Under the pieces are notes generated by a model. It ran no database searches. It was given only the letters and a program-made list of their open reading frames with translations, and was not told the origin of the DNA. From assembly GCA_002482775.1 (NCBI GenBank), contig DLGQ01000013.1, forward strand, positions 101,254 through 161,816: a stretch of DNA of 60,563 nucleotides, written 5' to 3'. Each line of letters begins with the position of its first letter. Position 1 is the stretch's first letter. The DNA is from Flavobacteriales bacterium UBA7690. Its GTDB lineage: Bacteria; Bacteroidota; Bacteroidia; Flavobacteriales_F; PHOS-HE28. Shown here one piece after another: positions 41,178-50,136 of this stretch. Both the position numbers and the translations under genes were made by a program.

Positions 41178-42427
41178 ATGTCGTTCACCTCAATACCAGT
41201 GATTTCGGCGGCGCGGCGGTGGCAGCGATCCAGTTGCACCAAGCCTTGTTGGAGAAGGGTGTCGGGTCAGACCTATTGACTTTGACACGCACCCGCAACG
41301 ATGTGCAGCGCCATCACCTGGTGGAGTCGTTCGCGCTGAACGGTTCCCTGACCTGGAATAGGATGCGTTACAAGATCCTGCGGGGCCTGGAACGTACTGG
41401 CTTGGTCCAGGACCGAAGCAACTCGCCGAGCAACCGGATGTTGCGCCCGGACCGTAAAGACCACGAGATCTTCAGTTTTCCGTTCTCCTGGTTCAGCATA
41501 CTTGACCATCCGTTGGTGCAACAAGCCGATCTGATCCACCTCCACTGGGTCGGCTATGGCATGGTGGACCACCGCGACTTTTTTGGCAGATGCACCAAGC
41601 CCATCGTGTGGACATTGCATGACATGAACCCGTTCACCGCAGGAAGCCATCATACGGATGAGGATGAAAGCTACCGCGACGGCCCGGATCGTTCGCCACA
41701 GTTGAAGGATACAAGGAAGGCCCGGCTACTGTGGAGGTACAAGTACGATGCGGTGCGCCATGTACCAGCTCAACAACTTCGACTGGTCGCACCGTCGCAT
41801 TGGCTTGCGGATCGAGCCATGGTCAGCGCCATGTTCAAAGGCCGCTCCTGCACGGTGATACCGAACGGTTTCGATACACGGATCTTCCGGCCGAAGGATA
41901 GGGTAGAGGCGCGCAAGGAATTGGGCCTGCGTGTGGATACGCGGATCATCCTGTTCAATGCACTCGATGTGGCGAATCCGCGGAAAGGGATGCAGCACTT
42001 GTTGGCCGCTCTCAGGACCATGGGCACACCGGATGTGCAACTTGTAAGCGTAGGACACCGTGGAACGCTACCCCAGCAAGAGGCCATCGAGTTCGGTTTC
42101 GTTCAGGATCCGAGCAGGCTGGCAACACTCTATGCTGCGGCCGACGTGTTCGTTCTTCCATCCGTGGCGGAGAACCTCCCCAACACCATCGCCGAAGCCC
42201 ACTTGTGCGGCACCCCTGTCGTAGCGTTCGCCGTGGGCGGGATCCCAGAACAAGTGCATGCAGGCAATGGAAGACTTGCACCGTTGAAAGATGAAGTGGG
42301 ACTGCGCCACGCAGTGGACGAAGTGTTGTCGTTGACATGGGATCGTGATGGAATTGCGCGCGAAGCGGCTGCCCGGTATGGCCGCGATCGTGTTGCAGAG
42401 GCTTATCTGCGTCAGTATAGTATGTGA
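41174..42427 (+). CDS. Glycosyltransferase, GT4 family
   Basis: 417 residues from the ATG at 41174. GT-B retaining enzyme: MNVVHLNTSDFGGAAVAAIQLHQALLEKGVG is the first Rossmann strand and acceptor loop, ADLIHLHWVGYGMVDH lies in the acceptor domain, VIPNGFDTRIFRPKD in the hinge, and the donor domain carries QLVSVGHRGTLPQQEA and the E-x7-E motif VAENLPNTIAEAHLCGTPVVAF. Similar to WcaC-type glycosyltransferases of exopolysaccharide loci. Substrate unknown. A three-base gap separates it from the next GT2 gene. Confidence 0.9.
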   Translation: MNVVHLNTSDFGGAAVAAIQLHQALLEKGVGSDLLTLTRTRNDVQRHHLVESFALNGSLTWNRMRYKILRGLERTGLVQDRSNSPSNRMLRPDRKDHEIFSFPFSWFSILDHPLVQQADLIHLHWVGYGMVDHRDFFGRCTKPIVWTLHDMNPFTAGSHHTDEDESYRDGPDRSPQLKDTRKARLLWRYKYDAVRHVPAQQLRLVAPSHWLADRAMVSAMFKGRSCTVIPNGFDTRIFRPKDRVEARKELGLRVDTRIILFNALDVANPRKGMQHLLAALRTMGTPDVQLVSVGHRGTLPQQEAIEFGFVQDPSRLATLYAAADVFVLPSVAENLPNTIAEAHLCGTPVVAFAVGGIPEQVHAGNGRLAPLKDEVGLRHAVDEVLSLTWDRDGIAREAAARYGRDRVAEAYLRQYSM

Positions 42428-42430
42428 CCG

Positions 42431-43165
42431 ATGGAGAAGCGTTTGGCCATCGTCACCATTTGCTTCAATGACAAAGAGGGTCTTGCGCGCACGTTCGCGA
42501 GTGTTTTCGCCCAGGACATGCGAGACCTCCAGTACGTGGTGATCGATGGTGGAAGCATTGACGGAAGTGTGCAATTGATCGAAGCACATGCGGACCGTAT
42601 CGATAAGTGGACTTCTGAACCGGACCGGGGCATATACCACGCACAGAACAAAGGGTGGTATACCGCTGATGCAACGTTCGTCCTTTTCCTGAACGCAGGA
42701 GATGTTCTTGATGCTCCAGATGTGATCGCGAGGACAATGCCTTACTTGACAGACGATGTGGATATCGCATACGGTGATGTTCGATTGTCGGGAGGAGCTC
42801 GGGCAGGTGAGGTGAAGATGCATCCAGAGCGGATGACTGGTGGCTACTTGATGAAGGAGGTCGTTGCACATGCTTCACAATTCATCCGGCGATCCTTGCT
42901 GGAGCGTCACGAAGGCTACGATGAGCAGTATCGTATCGCGGCGGACTATGCCTTCTTCGCCAAAGCCTTTTGGGTCCAACACGCACGCATGCGCAAGGTG
43001 CCCTTCGTTGTCAGCCGGTTCGATATGGGCGGTTTAAGTTCCGATCCGACCCAGGAACAGGCCGTCGCGGATGAACGTGTTTCCATCCAACGCCGGTATG
43101 CACCTTGGATCTGGTTCAAGGTCTACCACGGTTATGCATGGCTGAATCGCCTTTTCGGACGATGA
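42431..43165 (+). CDS. Glycosyltransferase, GT2 family (WcaA-like)
   Basis: 244 residues. LAIVTICFNDKEGLARTFASVFAQ, YVVIDGGSIDGSVQLI and TSEPDRGIYHAQNKGWYTADATFVLFLNAGDVLDAP form the classical GT2 Rossmann region, with the metal-binding acidic motif in LNAGDVLD. The sequence YHAQNKG (nucleotide-binding arm) and the absence of membrane segments fit short cytoplasmic family members. It probably adds one sugar of the repeat unit. ATGA overlap with the next gene couples their translation. Confidence 0.9.
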   Translation: MEKRLAIVTICFNDKEGLARTFASVFAQDMRDLQYVVIDGGSIDGSVQLIEAHADRIDKWTSEPDRGIYHAQNKGWYTADATFVLFLNAGDVLDAPDVIARTMPYLTDDVDIAYGDVRLSGGARAGEVKMHPERMTGGYLMKEVVAHASQFIRRSLLERHEGYDEQYRIAADYAFFAKAFWVQHARMRKVPFVVSRFDMGGLSSDPTQEQAVADERVSIQRRYAPWIWFKVYHGYAWLNRLFGR

Positions 43166-44091
43166 ACACACAGCACGCTCCGAAGATCACCGTCATCATC
43201 CCCACGTACAACTACGCGGAGTTCATCGGCGATGCGTTACTGTCCGTCCGCGCCCAGACCTATACGAACTGGGAATGTTTGGTGATCGATGATGCCTCAA
43301 CGGATGGAACGGCGGGTATCGTTAAAGAGCACGCTTCACAAGATCCACGGATCCGGTACATAAGACTGGATCGGAACAGCGGTGTTTCGGCCGCGCGCAA
43401 CCGGGGTTTCGAAGAAGTGCGCGGGGAGTTTATCCAACTCCTGGATGCTGATGATGTGATCGCACCGGGCAAATTGGCTGCACAGGTTTCCTGGCTTGAT
43501 CAACATGACGAGGTGGGTGTGCTTTACTCGAACTACTTCGCCTTTACGGGGAACCCTTCGTTCGATCGCGAAGGTGAGTACCGTGCGGACGAGTGCCTGA
43601 ATGGCAGTGGGGATATGATCGTCTCACGACTGCTACGCGGGAACATCTTCCGTTTGAACACGGTGCTTTTCCGCAAGTGGATACTGCACGAGGTGGTCGG
43701 CTTTCGCGCAGGGTTCCGCTATGTGGAGGATTGGGACTTTTGGCTACGCATCGCTGCGAAGGGCTTCATGTTCCGGTTCCTGGATGAGCCATTGGCGATC
43801 TCCGGTGTCCGCGCCAACCCCAAGAGCCTAAGCTCGGACAAGTCCGCCATGAGCGATCATTACCTGCCTGTGCTCCAACACCTGTGGGTTCACGAACCTC
43901 TTTCGGCGATCAACCAGGTGAGCCTCCTTGGGCGTTATGTCTTGTTCCTGTTGGATCGCATTTTCCTGCGCAAAGGCCGTGTGATCCTCCTGCGCGATGG
44001 TATCGTGCCTTTTCTCATTGTTGTCATACCATTCGCACTGCTCGCGTTGCCGTTCTGGCCATTCTACAAAGCACGCCAAGTCCTAGCCTGA
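43162..44091 (+). CDS. Glycosyltransferase, GT2 family
   Basis: 309 residues from the ATG at 43162. ITVIIPTYNYAEFIGDALLSVRAQ and LVIDDASTDGTAGIVKEH are the N-terminal GT2 signature, and FIQLLDADDVIAPGKL carries the DxD-type motif. FRYVEDWDFWLRIAAKGF is the later conserved ED segment. A hydrophobic C-terminal stretch (GIVPFLIVVIPFALLALPFWPF) anchors it in the membrane. It acts with its two GT2 neighbours in building the repeat unit; donor sugar not deducible. Confidence 0.9.
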   Translation: MNTQHAPKITVIIPTYNYAEFIGDALLSVRAQTYTNWECLVIDDASTDGTAGIVKEHASQDPRIRYIRLDRNSGVSAARNRGFEEVRGEFIQLLDADDVIAPGKLAAQVSWLDQHDEVGVLYSNYFAFTGNPSFDREGEYRADECLNGSGDMIVSRLLRGNIFRLNTVLFRKWILHEVVGFRAGFRYVEDWDFWLRIAAKGFMFRFLDEPLAISGVRANPKSLSSDKSAMSDHYLPVLQHLWVHEPLSAINQVSLLGRYVLFLLDRIFLRKGRVILLRDGIVPFLIVVIPFALLALPFWPFYKARQVLA

Positions 44092-44094
44092 GCG

Positions 44095-45012
44095 ATGAGC
44101 TATCGGCCTGTCATATCCATCATCATCGTCAGCTACAACACGCGCGATGTGCTGCGCGATTGCCTGGCTTCCATCGTGCGCGAAGCCGATGTGCCGTACG
44201 AGGTGATCGTGGTGGACAATGCCTCTCCCGATGCTTCAGTGGAAATGGTGGAACAAGAATTCCCCACGTTCCGGCCGATCCGGAGCGGGGGGAATATCGG
44301 GTTCTCGCCTGCGAACAACATCGGACTTACTGAAGCAACTGGGTCGTACCTGCTTTTGCTGAACCCGGACACGCTGCTCTTGCCACAGGCACTAAGTAGT
44401 TGGTTGCGCGATCACGAGGCGCAGCATGCTGGTATTTCCGGTCCATTCCTCCAGAATGCCGATGGCTCACATCAACGGTCTGCCTGGAAGGAGCCGGGAT
44501 TGTTGAGTTCGTTGGCGGAACTGGTATTCCTGCACAAGGTCCTGCAGTTCGGATCATATCCGGAACGATCCTACAGGACCGATTTCCAGCCCGACTTCGT
44601 CTCCGGGGCTGCGCTGCTTTTCCATCGCTCTATCTACGAACGCATCGGTGGGTTGGATCCACAGATGTTCTGGTGCGAGGATGTGGACCTGTGCGTCCGG
44701 GTCCGCAAGAGCGGTGGCACGTGCTACTTCCTCCATCGCCCACGGATCATCCACCTCGGTGGCCAAAGCTCCAAGAAGAACGTGGACCGTGTGATCAGCA
44801 ACCAGTTGATCAGCCGCATCAAATTCAGCCGGAAGCATCGGAACGTCTTGATCACCCTTTTGTTGGTCATGGTCATCGCGTTGCATGCGTTCTCCCGTGC
44901 ACTGGTGTTCGGGTTCGTGGGCTTGATCAGAACCGAACCCCGCGCCAGAGCTTACCGCTACACTCTCCGCAAGCTCGGACGTTACCTGTTCTTGGCCGAC
45001 CGCTCCATCTGA
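44095..45012 (+). CDS. Glycosyltransferase, GT2 family (rhamnosyltransferase-like)
   Basis: 305 residues. ISIIIVSYNTRDVLRDCLASIV, VIVVDNASPDASVEMVEQEFP and GNIGFSPANNIGLTEATGSYLLLLNPDTLLLP match the rhamnosyltransferase-like GT2 subgroup; DFVSGAALLFHRSIYERIGGLDPQMFWCEDVDLCVRVRKSG contains the conserved ED motif. A transmembrane helix near the C-terminus (about 255-280) is typical. The family name does not prove rhamnose is used. A 74-base gap precedes the ligase/polymerase gene. Confidence 0.88.
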   Translation: MSYRPVISIIIVSYNTRDVLRDCLASIVREADVPYEVIVVDNASPDASVEMVEQEFPTFRPIRSGGNIGFSPANNIGLTEATGSYLLLLNPDTLLLPQALSSWLRDHEAQHAGISGPFLQNADGSHQRSAWKEPGLLSSLAELVFLHKVLQFGSYPERSYRTDFQPDFVSGAALLFHRSIYERIGGLDPQMFWCEDVDLCVRVRKSGGTCYFLHRPRIIHLGGQSSKKNVDRVISNQLISRIKFSRKHRNVLITLLLVMVIALHAFSRALVFGFVGLIRTEPRARAYRYTLRKLGRYLFLADRSI

Positions 45013-45086
45013 GGGTAATTGGACTGGCACGTACATTCGTCCGGCATGCCCTGGAACACACGGACATCTAGCCGCGGTAGCTGCGC

Positions 45087-46340
45087 GTGAGCACATCGCT
45101 GGGCATATACCTGCAACGCGCCGCCGGTTGGGGCTGGCTCCTGCTCTGTGGGATTATCCCCATAAGTGGGCGTTTCGTGCCGGTTCCGTTGGCGGTGGCC
45201 GTTATCCTGCTGCTCATCGTGTTCTGGCGCCGTAGACCGATGGTCGCATGGGATGTGCTTTGGCCTCTGTTCGTGTTCTACATCCTGCACATCATCGGCA
45301 TGGCGTGGAGCAGTGACCTCGATTTCGGCCTCTTCGATCTGCAGATCAAACTTGGACTGGTGCTATTACCGTTGGCCAGTGCCGCCTACATGTCCTTATT
45401 CCCGAACGGCCTGCATCGTAGCATGGTCGCCTTCACGGTGGGTACGTTCGTGGCGATCGTCCTTAGCTTCTGGAAAGGCTATGTGTGCTTTCGATCCACG
45501 GGAGACAGCGGTTGTTTTGCCCAGAGCACCTTCTCGTTCGATCTGCATCCGAGCTACGCCGCTTGGTACGCCTGTTGGGCCTTGGGTTACTGGGGGCTTT
45601 GCGCAGTGGAGAATGCACGACAGCACCGTTCCTTCCTCGTTCAGGGTGCCATCGTACTCGTTCTTTCAGTATTCACCTTCATGTTGGCGAGCAAGAGCGG
45701 TGTACTCGGGTTGATGATCGTTGCACTTGCGCTCGGCATTATCCACTTCGCACGCCTCGCTCCCAAGCGCCGGATCATTGGTGTTGTATGCTTCGTGGGT
45801 GGGTTGGTGGTCGCCTTGGTGGTCGGGGGCGATCGTGTTGCCGAACGTATGCGAGCAGCTTGGCAAGCCGTGGAAGTCGCCCGCAGTGGTGATCCTGCGC
45901 TTTATGCTTCCGGAGGTGGGAGCGAGATGCGTTTGGTAGCGTGGCAATGCAGTAGTGAACTTCTTGGTGCCCAACCTTTCGGAAGCGGAACGGGTGATGT
46001 GAAACATGCATTGGTGGAGTGCTACATCTCCAAAGGCGCAACACTGGCGGCGGAAAAGCGGCTGAACAGCCACTCCCAGTTCTTACAAGGTGGAGTGGCA
46101 CTGGGCTGGCTCGGCCTGCTGTCATCGCTGCTCGTTGCTGTTGTCCCGCTTGTAGTCGCTGTGAAACGACGTGATGTGCTTCTTGCGCTTTTCTCCGTAT
46201 TATTCATGTTGAACGCCGCCGTAGAATCGGTGCTGGAAGTCCAAGCCGGCGTGGTGCTCGTGGGCATCATGTCGGGTTTGCTGGCCTACCACCGAACTTC
46301 GTACTCTCCCCATCCGAAGGACCAACGAACCAACGCATGA
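45087..46340 (+). CDS. O-antigen ligase/polymerase (Wzy/WaaL superfamily)
   Basis: 417 residues from a GTG start (no ATG in a suitable place). At least ten transmembrane helices, with hydrophobic runs such as WLLLCGIIPISGRFVPVPLAVAVILLL and IGVVCFVGGLVVALVVGG. A large periplasmic loop follows in the second half, holding GSGTGDVKHALVECY and NSHSQFLQGGVALGWLGLLSSLL; the NSHSQFLQ segment is the conserved WzyC-type loop. This is either the polymerase of the repeat unit or the ligase. ATGA overlap with the aminotransferase gene. Confidence 0.85.
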   Translation: MSTSLGIYLQRAAGWGWLLLCGIIPISGRFVPVPLAVAVILLLIVFWRRRPMVAWDVLWPLFVFYILHIIGMAWSSDLDFGLFDLQIKLGLVLLPLASAAYMSLFPNGLHRSMVAFTVGTFVAIVLSFWKGYVCFRSTGDSGCFAQSTFSFDLHPSYAAWYACWALGYWGLCAVENARQHRSFLVQGAIVLVLSVFTFMLASKSGVLGLMIVALALGIIHFARLAPKRRIIGVVCFVGGLVVALVVGGDRVAERMRAAWQAVEVARSGDPALYASGGGSEMRLVAWQCSSELLGAQPFGSGTGDVKHALVECYISKGATLAAEKRLNSHSQFLQGGVALGWLGLLSSLLVAVVPLVVAVKRRDVLLALFSVLFMLNAAVESVLEVQAGVVLVGIMSGLLAYHRTSYSPHPKDQRTNA

Positions 46341-47563
46341 TCCCGTTCAGCCCGCCGCGAATAGACGACCGCACCGTGAAAGCCGTGGAAGAAGCTTTGC
46401 GCAGCGGGTGGATCACCACGGGCCCGCGTACCAAGGAGTTCGAACGTAGGATCGCTGCTTATTGCGGTGTGAAGAAGGCCATCGCCCTCAACAGCTGGAC
46501 CAACGCCTGCGAACTCGTTCTACGCTGGTACGGCGTAGGCCCCGGCGATGAGGTGATCGTACCGGCGTATACGTATTGTGCAACGGCAAACATCGTGATG
46601 CACGTTGGCGCGAAACCGGTGATGGTGGATGTGTTGGATGATTTCACCATGGATCCCGACGCGGTTAGAAGGGTGCTCACCAACCGGACCAAGGCCATCA
46701 TCCCCGTGGACATCGGTGGGCTGCCTGCGAACCTGAAAGCAATCATGCGCGTGGCGGAGGAAGGTTGTGGGCTCTTCACCCCGAAAGTGAACTTGCGGGT
46801 GGATGGATCCAATCCCCAGATGCGTTTGGGGCGTGCGCTTGTGATCAGCGATGCCGCACATTCTTTCGGCGCTAGCGTGGCTGGTCAGAAGGTCGGCGCA
46901 CAAGCGGACATCACAGGCTTCAGCTTCCACGCGGTGAAGAACCTCACCACGGCCGAGGGTGGCGCGCTCACCTTCAACCTGCCCGAGCCGTTCGACAACG
47001 AAGAGATCTACCGCTACTTCAATTTGCTTAGCCTGCACGGCCAGAGCAAGGACGCGCTGGCGAAGACACAGCCCGGCGCTTGGCGGTATGATGTCACCAT
47101 ACCCGGCTGGAAATGCAACATGACCGACTTGCAAGCGGCGATCGGACTGGTGGAATTGGATCGTTTCGATAGCGAGACCACACCGCGACGCAAGGCCATT
47201 TGCGAGCGGTACAGCGCAGCGTTCAACGGAGATGCGCGGTTCATCGCTCCGGCCTTCACCACCGGGGATCGTGAGAGCTGTTACCACTTGTACATGTTGC
47301 GTATCGCGAAGGCCACCGAGGATCAGCGCGATGCCATCATCACCGCCATCGCCAAGCGCGACGTCAGTGTGAACGTTCACTTCATCCCCTTGCCCAAATT
47401 GAGTTTCTACGAGGGCCAAGGCTATCGCATGGTGGACTACCCGAACACGTACAAGCTTTATAGCACGGAGATCAGCCTACCCGTCTATTTCGATCTTACC
47501 GATGCACAGGTGGATCAGGTGGTAGCCGCGGTGAAGGCTGCCGTTGGGGAGGTCATGAACTGA
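46337..47563 (+). CDS. DegT/DnrJ/EryC1 family sugar aminotransferase (PglE-like)
   Basis: 408 residues. PLP-dependent fold-type I enzyme: the Schiff-base lysine is Lys201 in FSFHAVKNLTTAEGGA, and the segments GSGWITTGPRTKEFE, VPAYTYCATANIVMHVGAKPVMVDV and VISDAAHSFGAS are typical of nucleotide-4-keto-6-deoxysugar aminotransferases such as PglE. It converts the keto product of a 4,6-dehydratase into an amino sugar. It is followed, four bases later, by a PglC-like transferase gene; a matching dehydratase lies about 5 kb away (53171-55027). Confidence 0.9.
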   Translation: MIPFSPPRIDDRTVKAVEEALRSGWITTGPRTKEFERRIAAYCGVKKAIALNSWTNACELVLRWYGVGPGDEVIVPAYTYCATANIVMHVGAKPVMVDVLDDFTMDPDAVRRVLTNRTKAIIPVDIGGLPANLKAIMRVAEEGCGLFTPKVNLRVDGSNPQMRLGRALVISDAAHSFGASVAGQKVGAQADITGFSFHAVKNLTTAEGGALTFNLPEPFDNEEIYRYFNLLSLHGQSKDALAKTQPGAWRYDVTIPGWKCNMTDLQAAIGLVELDRFDSETTPRRKAICERYSAAFNGDARFIAPAFTTGDRESCYHLYMLRIAKATEDQRDAIITAIAKRDVSVNVHFIPLPKLSFYEGQGYRMVDYPNTYKLYSTEISLPVYFDLTDAQVDQVVAAVKAAVGEVMN

Positions 47564-47567
47564 GGTG

Positions 47568-48158
47568 ATGGTGAAACGCGTGTTCGACATCGTCGTTTCG
47601 GCCACGGCCCTGCTCTTGCTCTTACCGCTGTTCTTGATACTAGGCGCGGCCGTGGCAGTGAGCACTCCGGGTGGTGCGTTCTTCCGGCAAGTGCGTGTTG
47701 GGAAAGGAGGGAAGGAATTCCGGTTGTTGAAATTCCGCACCATGCGTCCGGGAAGCGAGGCGCAAGGCCAGATCACCGTGGGAGGGAAAGACCCGCGCAT
47801 CACGGGGATCGGCTACTTCCTGCGCAAGAGCAAGATGGACGAATTGCCGCAATTGATCAACGTAGTGCTCGGCGACATGAGCATCGTTGGGCCACGTCCC
47901 GAAGTGCCGAAGTATGTTGCCCTCTACACCAAGGAGCAGCGCGAAGTGTTGAGCGTTCGGCCGGGGATCACCAGTGCCGCAAGCATCGCCTACATGGACG
48001 AGAACGAGATCCTGGGCAAGAGCACCGATCCCGATCGCACGTACATCGAAGAGGTGATGCCCGCGAAGTTGGCGCTCGATCTGGAGTATGTGCAACGCCG
48101 GAGTTTCGTGCGCGACCTGTCGATCATCGGCCGGACCGCGATCGGCTTATTCCGCTGA
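47568..48158 (+). CDS. Initiating sugar-1-phosphate transferase (PglC/WbaP-type)
   Basis: 196 residues from the ATG at 47568 (a GTG one codon earlier is in frame). Short monotopic phosphoglycosyl transferase: KRVFDIVVSATALLLLLPLFLILGAAVA membrane-associated helix, RQVRVGKGGKEFRLLKFRTM, catalytic Asp-Glu pair in RKSKMDELPQLINV, and GDMSIVGPRPEVPKYV. It moves a sugar phosphate from UDP to undecaprenyl phosphate, the first membrane step of glycan assembly. The short length matches the PglC form rather than the WbaP form with extra N-terminal helices. It overlaps the convergent SirB1-like gene by 12 bases. Confidence 0.92.
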   Translation: MVKRVFDIVVSATALLLLLPLFLILGAAVAVSTPGGAFFRQVRVGKGGKEFRLLKFRTMRPGSEAQGQITVGGKDPRITGIGYFLRKSKMDELPQLINVVLGDMSIVGPRPEVPKYVALYTKEQREVLSVRPGITSAASIAYMDENEILGKSTDPDRTYIEEVMPAKLALDLEYVQRRSFVRDLSIIGRTAIGLFR

Positions 48159-49052
48159 CGTCGATCCAGCTTCCGCCGGCCCCAGCATATCCCGCAACTT
48201 CTCCAACTCCTTGCTGCGTTCGCTATCGCCCAGCTTCTCGTAGCTGTTGGCCAGGTTGTTCAACTGGCGGCGGATGATGTCCATGTTCGTACAGGGCGTG
48301 TAGAACGAAGGCTTCGGGTCGATCTTCAGCTTCTCCAGGAACTCGTTGATCTCGTTGCGGCCGAGGATATCACCCTGGCTGAAGGCGTTCACGTAGAACA
48401 GCACGTTCTCTTCGGCATGCTGGCCGGTGTCCACGCCACCGATGGTCTCTTCATCCAGGTAGGCCAGCACGAAATGGTTCGGCAGGTTCACGCCGCGCAA
48501 GGGGAGGTGCAGGTCCTCGGCGAGCACTTGGTAGATGATCGCGAGCGAGAGCGGGTTGCCGGTGCGCGTATCCAGCACTTCGTTGATGTACGAGTTCTGC
48601 GGCGCGTGGTAGTTGCGTTTATTCCCTTTGAAGCCGTGGATCTGGAAGAAGATGTGGTTGAACACACGCACCTTCTCGAACGCGGTCAGGTGGTCGTTCA
48701 GCTCCATCCAGATGTCTTGCCGGATGGAAGCCAGACGCGCCTTCACCTTCTGCTCGTCCATGTCCGGATACCGGTAGCGGCTTATGATGAGCGCACCTTC
48801 CAGCAGGTCCTCGCCGCCGGATTCCTTCCACGCTTTCATACGATCGGTAACGCCGCCGAGATGGATGGTCTGGAGGATATCCTCGATCCGGTTGCGGAAA
48901 AGGTCGCCCAGATCATCATACTCCCAAGCACGTTCCAGCACGGGCACCACATCATCACCAAGAGAAACGATACGGTCGCGGACCTGGTTGTAGACCCCTT
49001 CGTCAGGGTCATCTATCAAGGTGATCAACGCACGGATCTCGGTCTCGCTCAT
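48147..49052 (-). CDS. SirB1/transglutaminase-like family protein
   Basis: 301 residues from the ATG at 49052. N-terminal HEAT-like helices (ALITLIDDPDEGVYNQVRDRIVSLGDDVVPVLERAW) precede a transglutaminase-like core: ISRYRYPDMDEQKVKARLASIRQDIW, then NSYINEVLDTRTGNPLSLAIIYQVLAEDLHLPLRGVNLPNHFVLAY, which lacks the catalytic cysteine expected of an active transglutaminase, as in most SirB1 relatives. C-terminal helices (LNNLANSYEKLGDSERSKELEKLRDML) resemble TPR. Function in the cell not known. A TACTTTCG box is found 34 bases upstream (49087-49094). Confidence 0.88.
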   Translation of the reverse strand: MSETEIRALITLIDDPDEGVYNQVRDRIVSLGDDVVPVLERAWEYDDLGDLFRNRIEDILQTIHLGGVTDRMKAWKESGGEDLLEGALIISRYRYPDMDEQKVKARLASIRQDIWMELNDHLTAFEKVRVFNHIFFQIHGFKGNKRNYHAPQNSYINEVLDTRTGNPLSLAIIYQVLAEDLHLPLRGVNLPNHFVLAYLDEETIGGVDTGQHAEENVLFYVNAFSQGDILGRNEINEFLEKLKIDPKPSFYTPCTNMDIIRRQLNNLANSYEKLGDSERSKELEKLRDMLGPAEAGSTSAE

Positions 49053-49086
49053 GGGAGGTACCAATGCTCACACCATTGGTCGGGCT

Positions 49087-49094
49087 CGAAAGTA
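49087..49094 (-). promoter_or_regulatory. -7-like box of the SirB1-like gene
   Basis: Minus strand TACTTTCG, one mismatch to TAnnTTTG, 34 bases before the ATG. No matching TTTG seen at the usual spacing. Confidence 0.4.
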
Positions 49095-49238
49095 CCCGCA
49101 CGGTCGTGGGCTGGGGCGATGGCCTACCGTGTTGTTTCAACCGGCGAAGGTTGAAGGCTCCTAACAAAGGCCTGTGCATAGACCGATCCCCCTGTCCGGC
49201 ATGTTGTTGGCCTGGAGCGCATCCCTTACCTTCATTCC

Positions 49239-49700
49239 ATGAACACGTTGAAAGCTCCACACCTATTGGCGATGGTTCTCGCGGGATATCCGCTTACAAT
49301 TCTTGCTCAAGTGAGCGGCGACCCCGACATACCGCCTGCTCAGGTGGAAGATCCTGCTATGATCAGCATCGATGAGATGAGTCCGCAGGTCTTCACAATG
49401 GTAGAAAAGATGCCCGAATTTCCCGGCGGCCAACAGGCCTTGATGAAGTACATGAGCAGCAACCTGCAGTATCCCGAGATCGCCAAGGAAGAGGAGGTCC
49501 AAGGGAAGGTGTTCCTGAGTTTCGTAGTGCAGGAGGATGGTTCGTTGCGCGATGTGCGGGTTATCCGGGGAGTACACCCATCTCTGGACCGCGAGGCCGT
49601 GCGTGTGGCGAGGTCCATGCCCAACTGGATCCCCGGCAAGAACATGGGCAAGGTCTGTTGCGTGCAGTACAACCTGCCGGTGAACTTCGTGCTGCAATAG
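49239..49700 (+). CDS. Secreted protein with TonB C-terminal domain (first of a pair)
   Basis: 153 residues. Signal peptide (MNTLKAPHLLAMVLAGYPLTILAQ), a short linker and a TonB C-terminal domain (about 60-150): EKMPEFPGGQQALMKYMSSNLQYPEIAKEEEVQGKVFLSFVVQEDGSLRDVRVIRGVHPSLDREAVRVARSMPNW. True TonB has a transmembrane anchor and long Pro-rich linker, both absent. The EFPGG motif is common in Bacteroidota single-domain TonB-C proteins. It may act in the periplasm as an adaptor. Its paralogue starts six bases after its stop. Confidence 0.88.
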   Translation: MNTLKAPHLLAMVLAGYPLTILAQVSGDPDIPPAQVEDPAMISIDEMSPQVFTMVEKMPEFPGGQQALMKYMSSNLQYPEIAKEEEVQGKVFLSFVVQEDGSLRDVRVIRGVHPSLDREAVRVARSMPNWIPGKNMGKVCCVQYNLPVNFVLQ

Positions 49701-49706
49701 CAAGAA

Positions 49707-50129
49707 ATGACCATGATGTTCAATAGCCTCGGTAGAACTGTACTCGCTCTCGCGGCGATGTCTTTACCGATGGTTCTCTGTGCGCAGACGGATAGGGCGC
49801 GACCTTCAGACGGGGAGATCTATGAGTTCGTCAACCCTGAAGTACAACCTGAATTCCCAGGAGGAGAGAAGGCAATGATGATTTACCTAGCCAAGAACTT
49901 GAAGCATCCAGTATGCGTCGAGCGGGAAGGAACAGTCATCGTTGGCTTCACAGTGGAAACAGATGGTCGCTTGACCGATGTTCGCACGCTGCGCGGTGTA
50001 GCATCTGTCCTCGACAATGAAGCCGTTCGAGTAGTGAAGGGAATGCCACCTTGGACTCCGGGCAAGCGGTTGGCGAAACCCGTTAAGGTGAACTACGTGC
50101 TACCTGTCCAGTTCCGCATCTCGCGGTAG
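49707..50129 (+). CDS. Secreted protein with TonB C-terminal domain (second of a pair)
   Basis: 140 residues. Signal peptide (MTMMFNSLGRTVLALAAMSLPMVLCAQ), then the same TonB C-terminal fold as its upstream paralogue: QPEFPGGEKAMMIYLAKNLKHP, VIVGFTVETDGRLTDVRTLRGV, NEAVRVVKGMPPWTPGKRLAKPVKVNYVLPVQF. Sequence identity is moderate, so the duplication is old. It probably shares a transcript with the preceding gene. No TonB-dependent receptor or ExbBD gene is nearby. Function inferred only. Confidence 0.87.
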   Translation: MTMMFNSLGRTVLALAAMSLPMVLCAQTDRARPSDGEIYEFVNPEVQPEFPGGEKAMMIYLAKNLKHPVCVEREGTVIVGFTVETDGRLTDVRTLRGVASVLDNEAVRVVKGMPPWTPGKRLAKPVKVNYVLPVQFRISR

Positions 50130-50136
50130 AGTGCGC

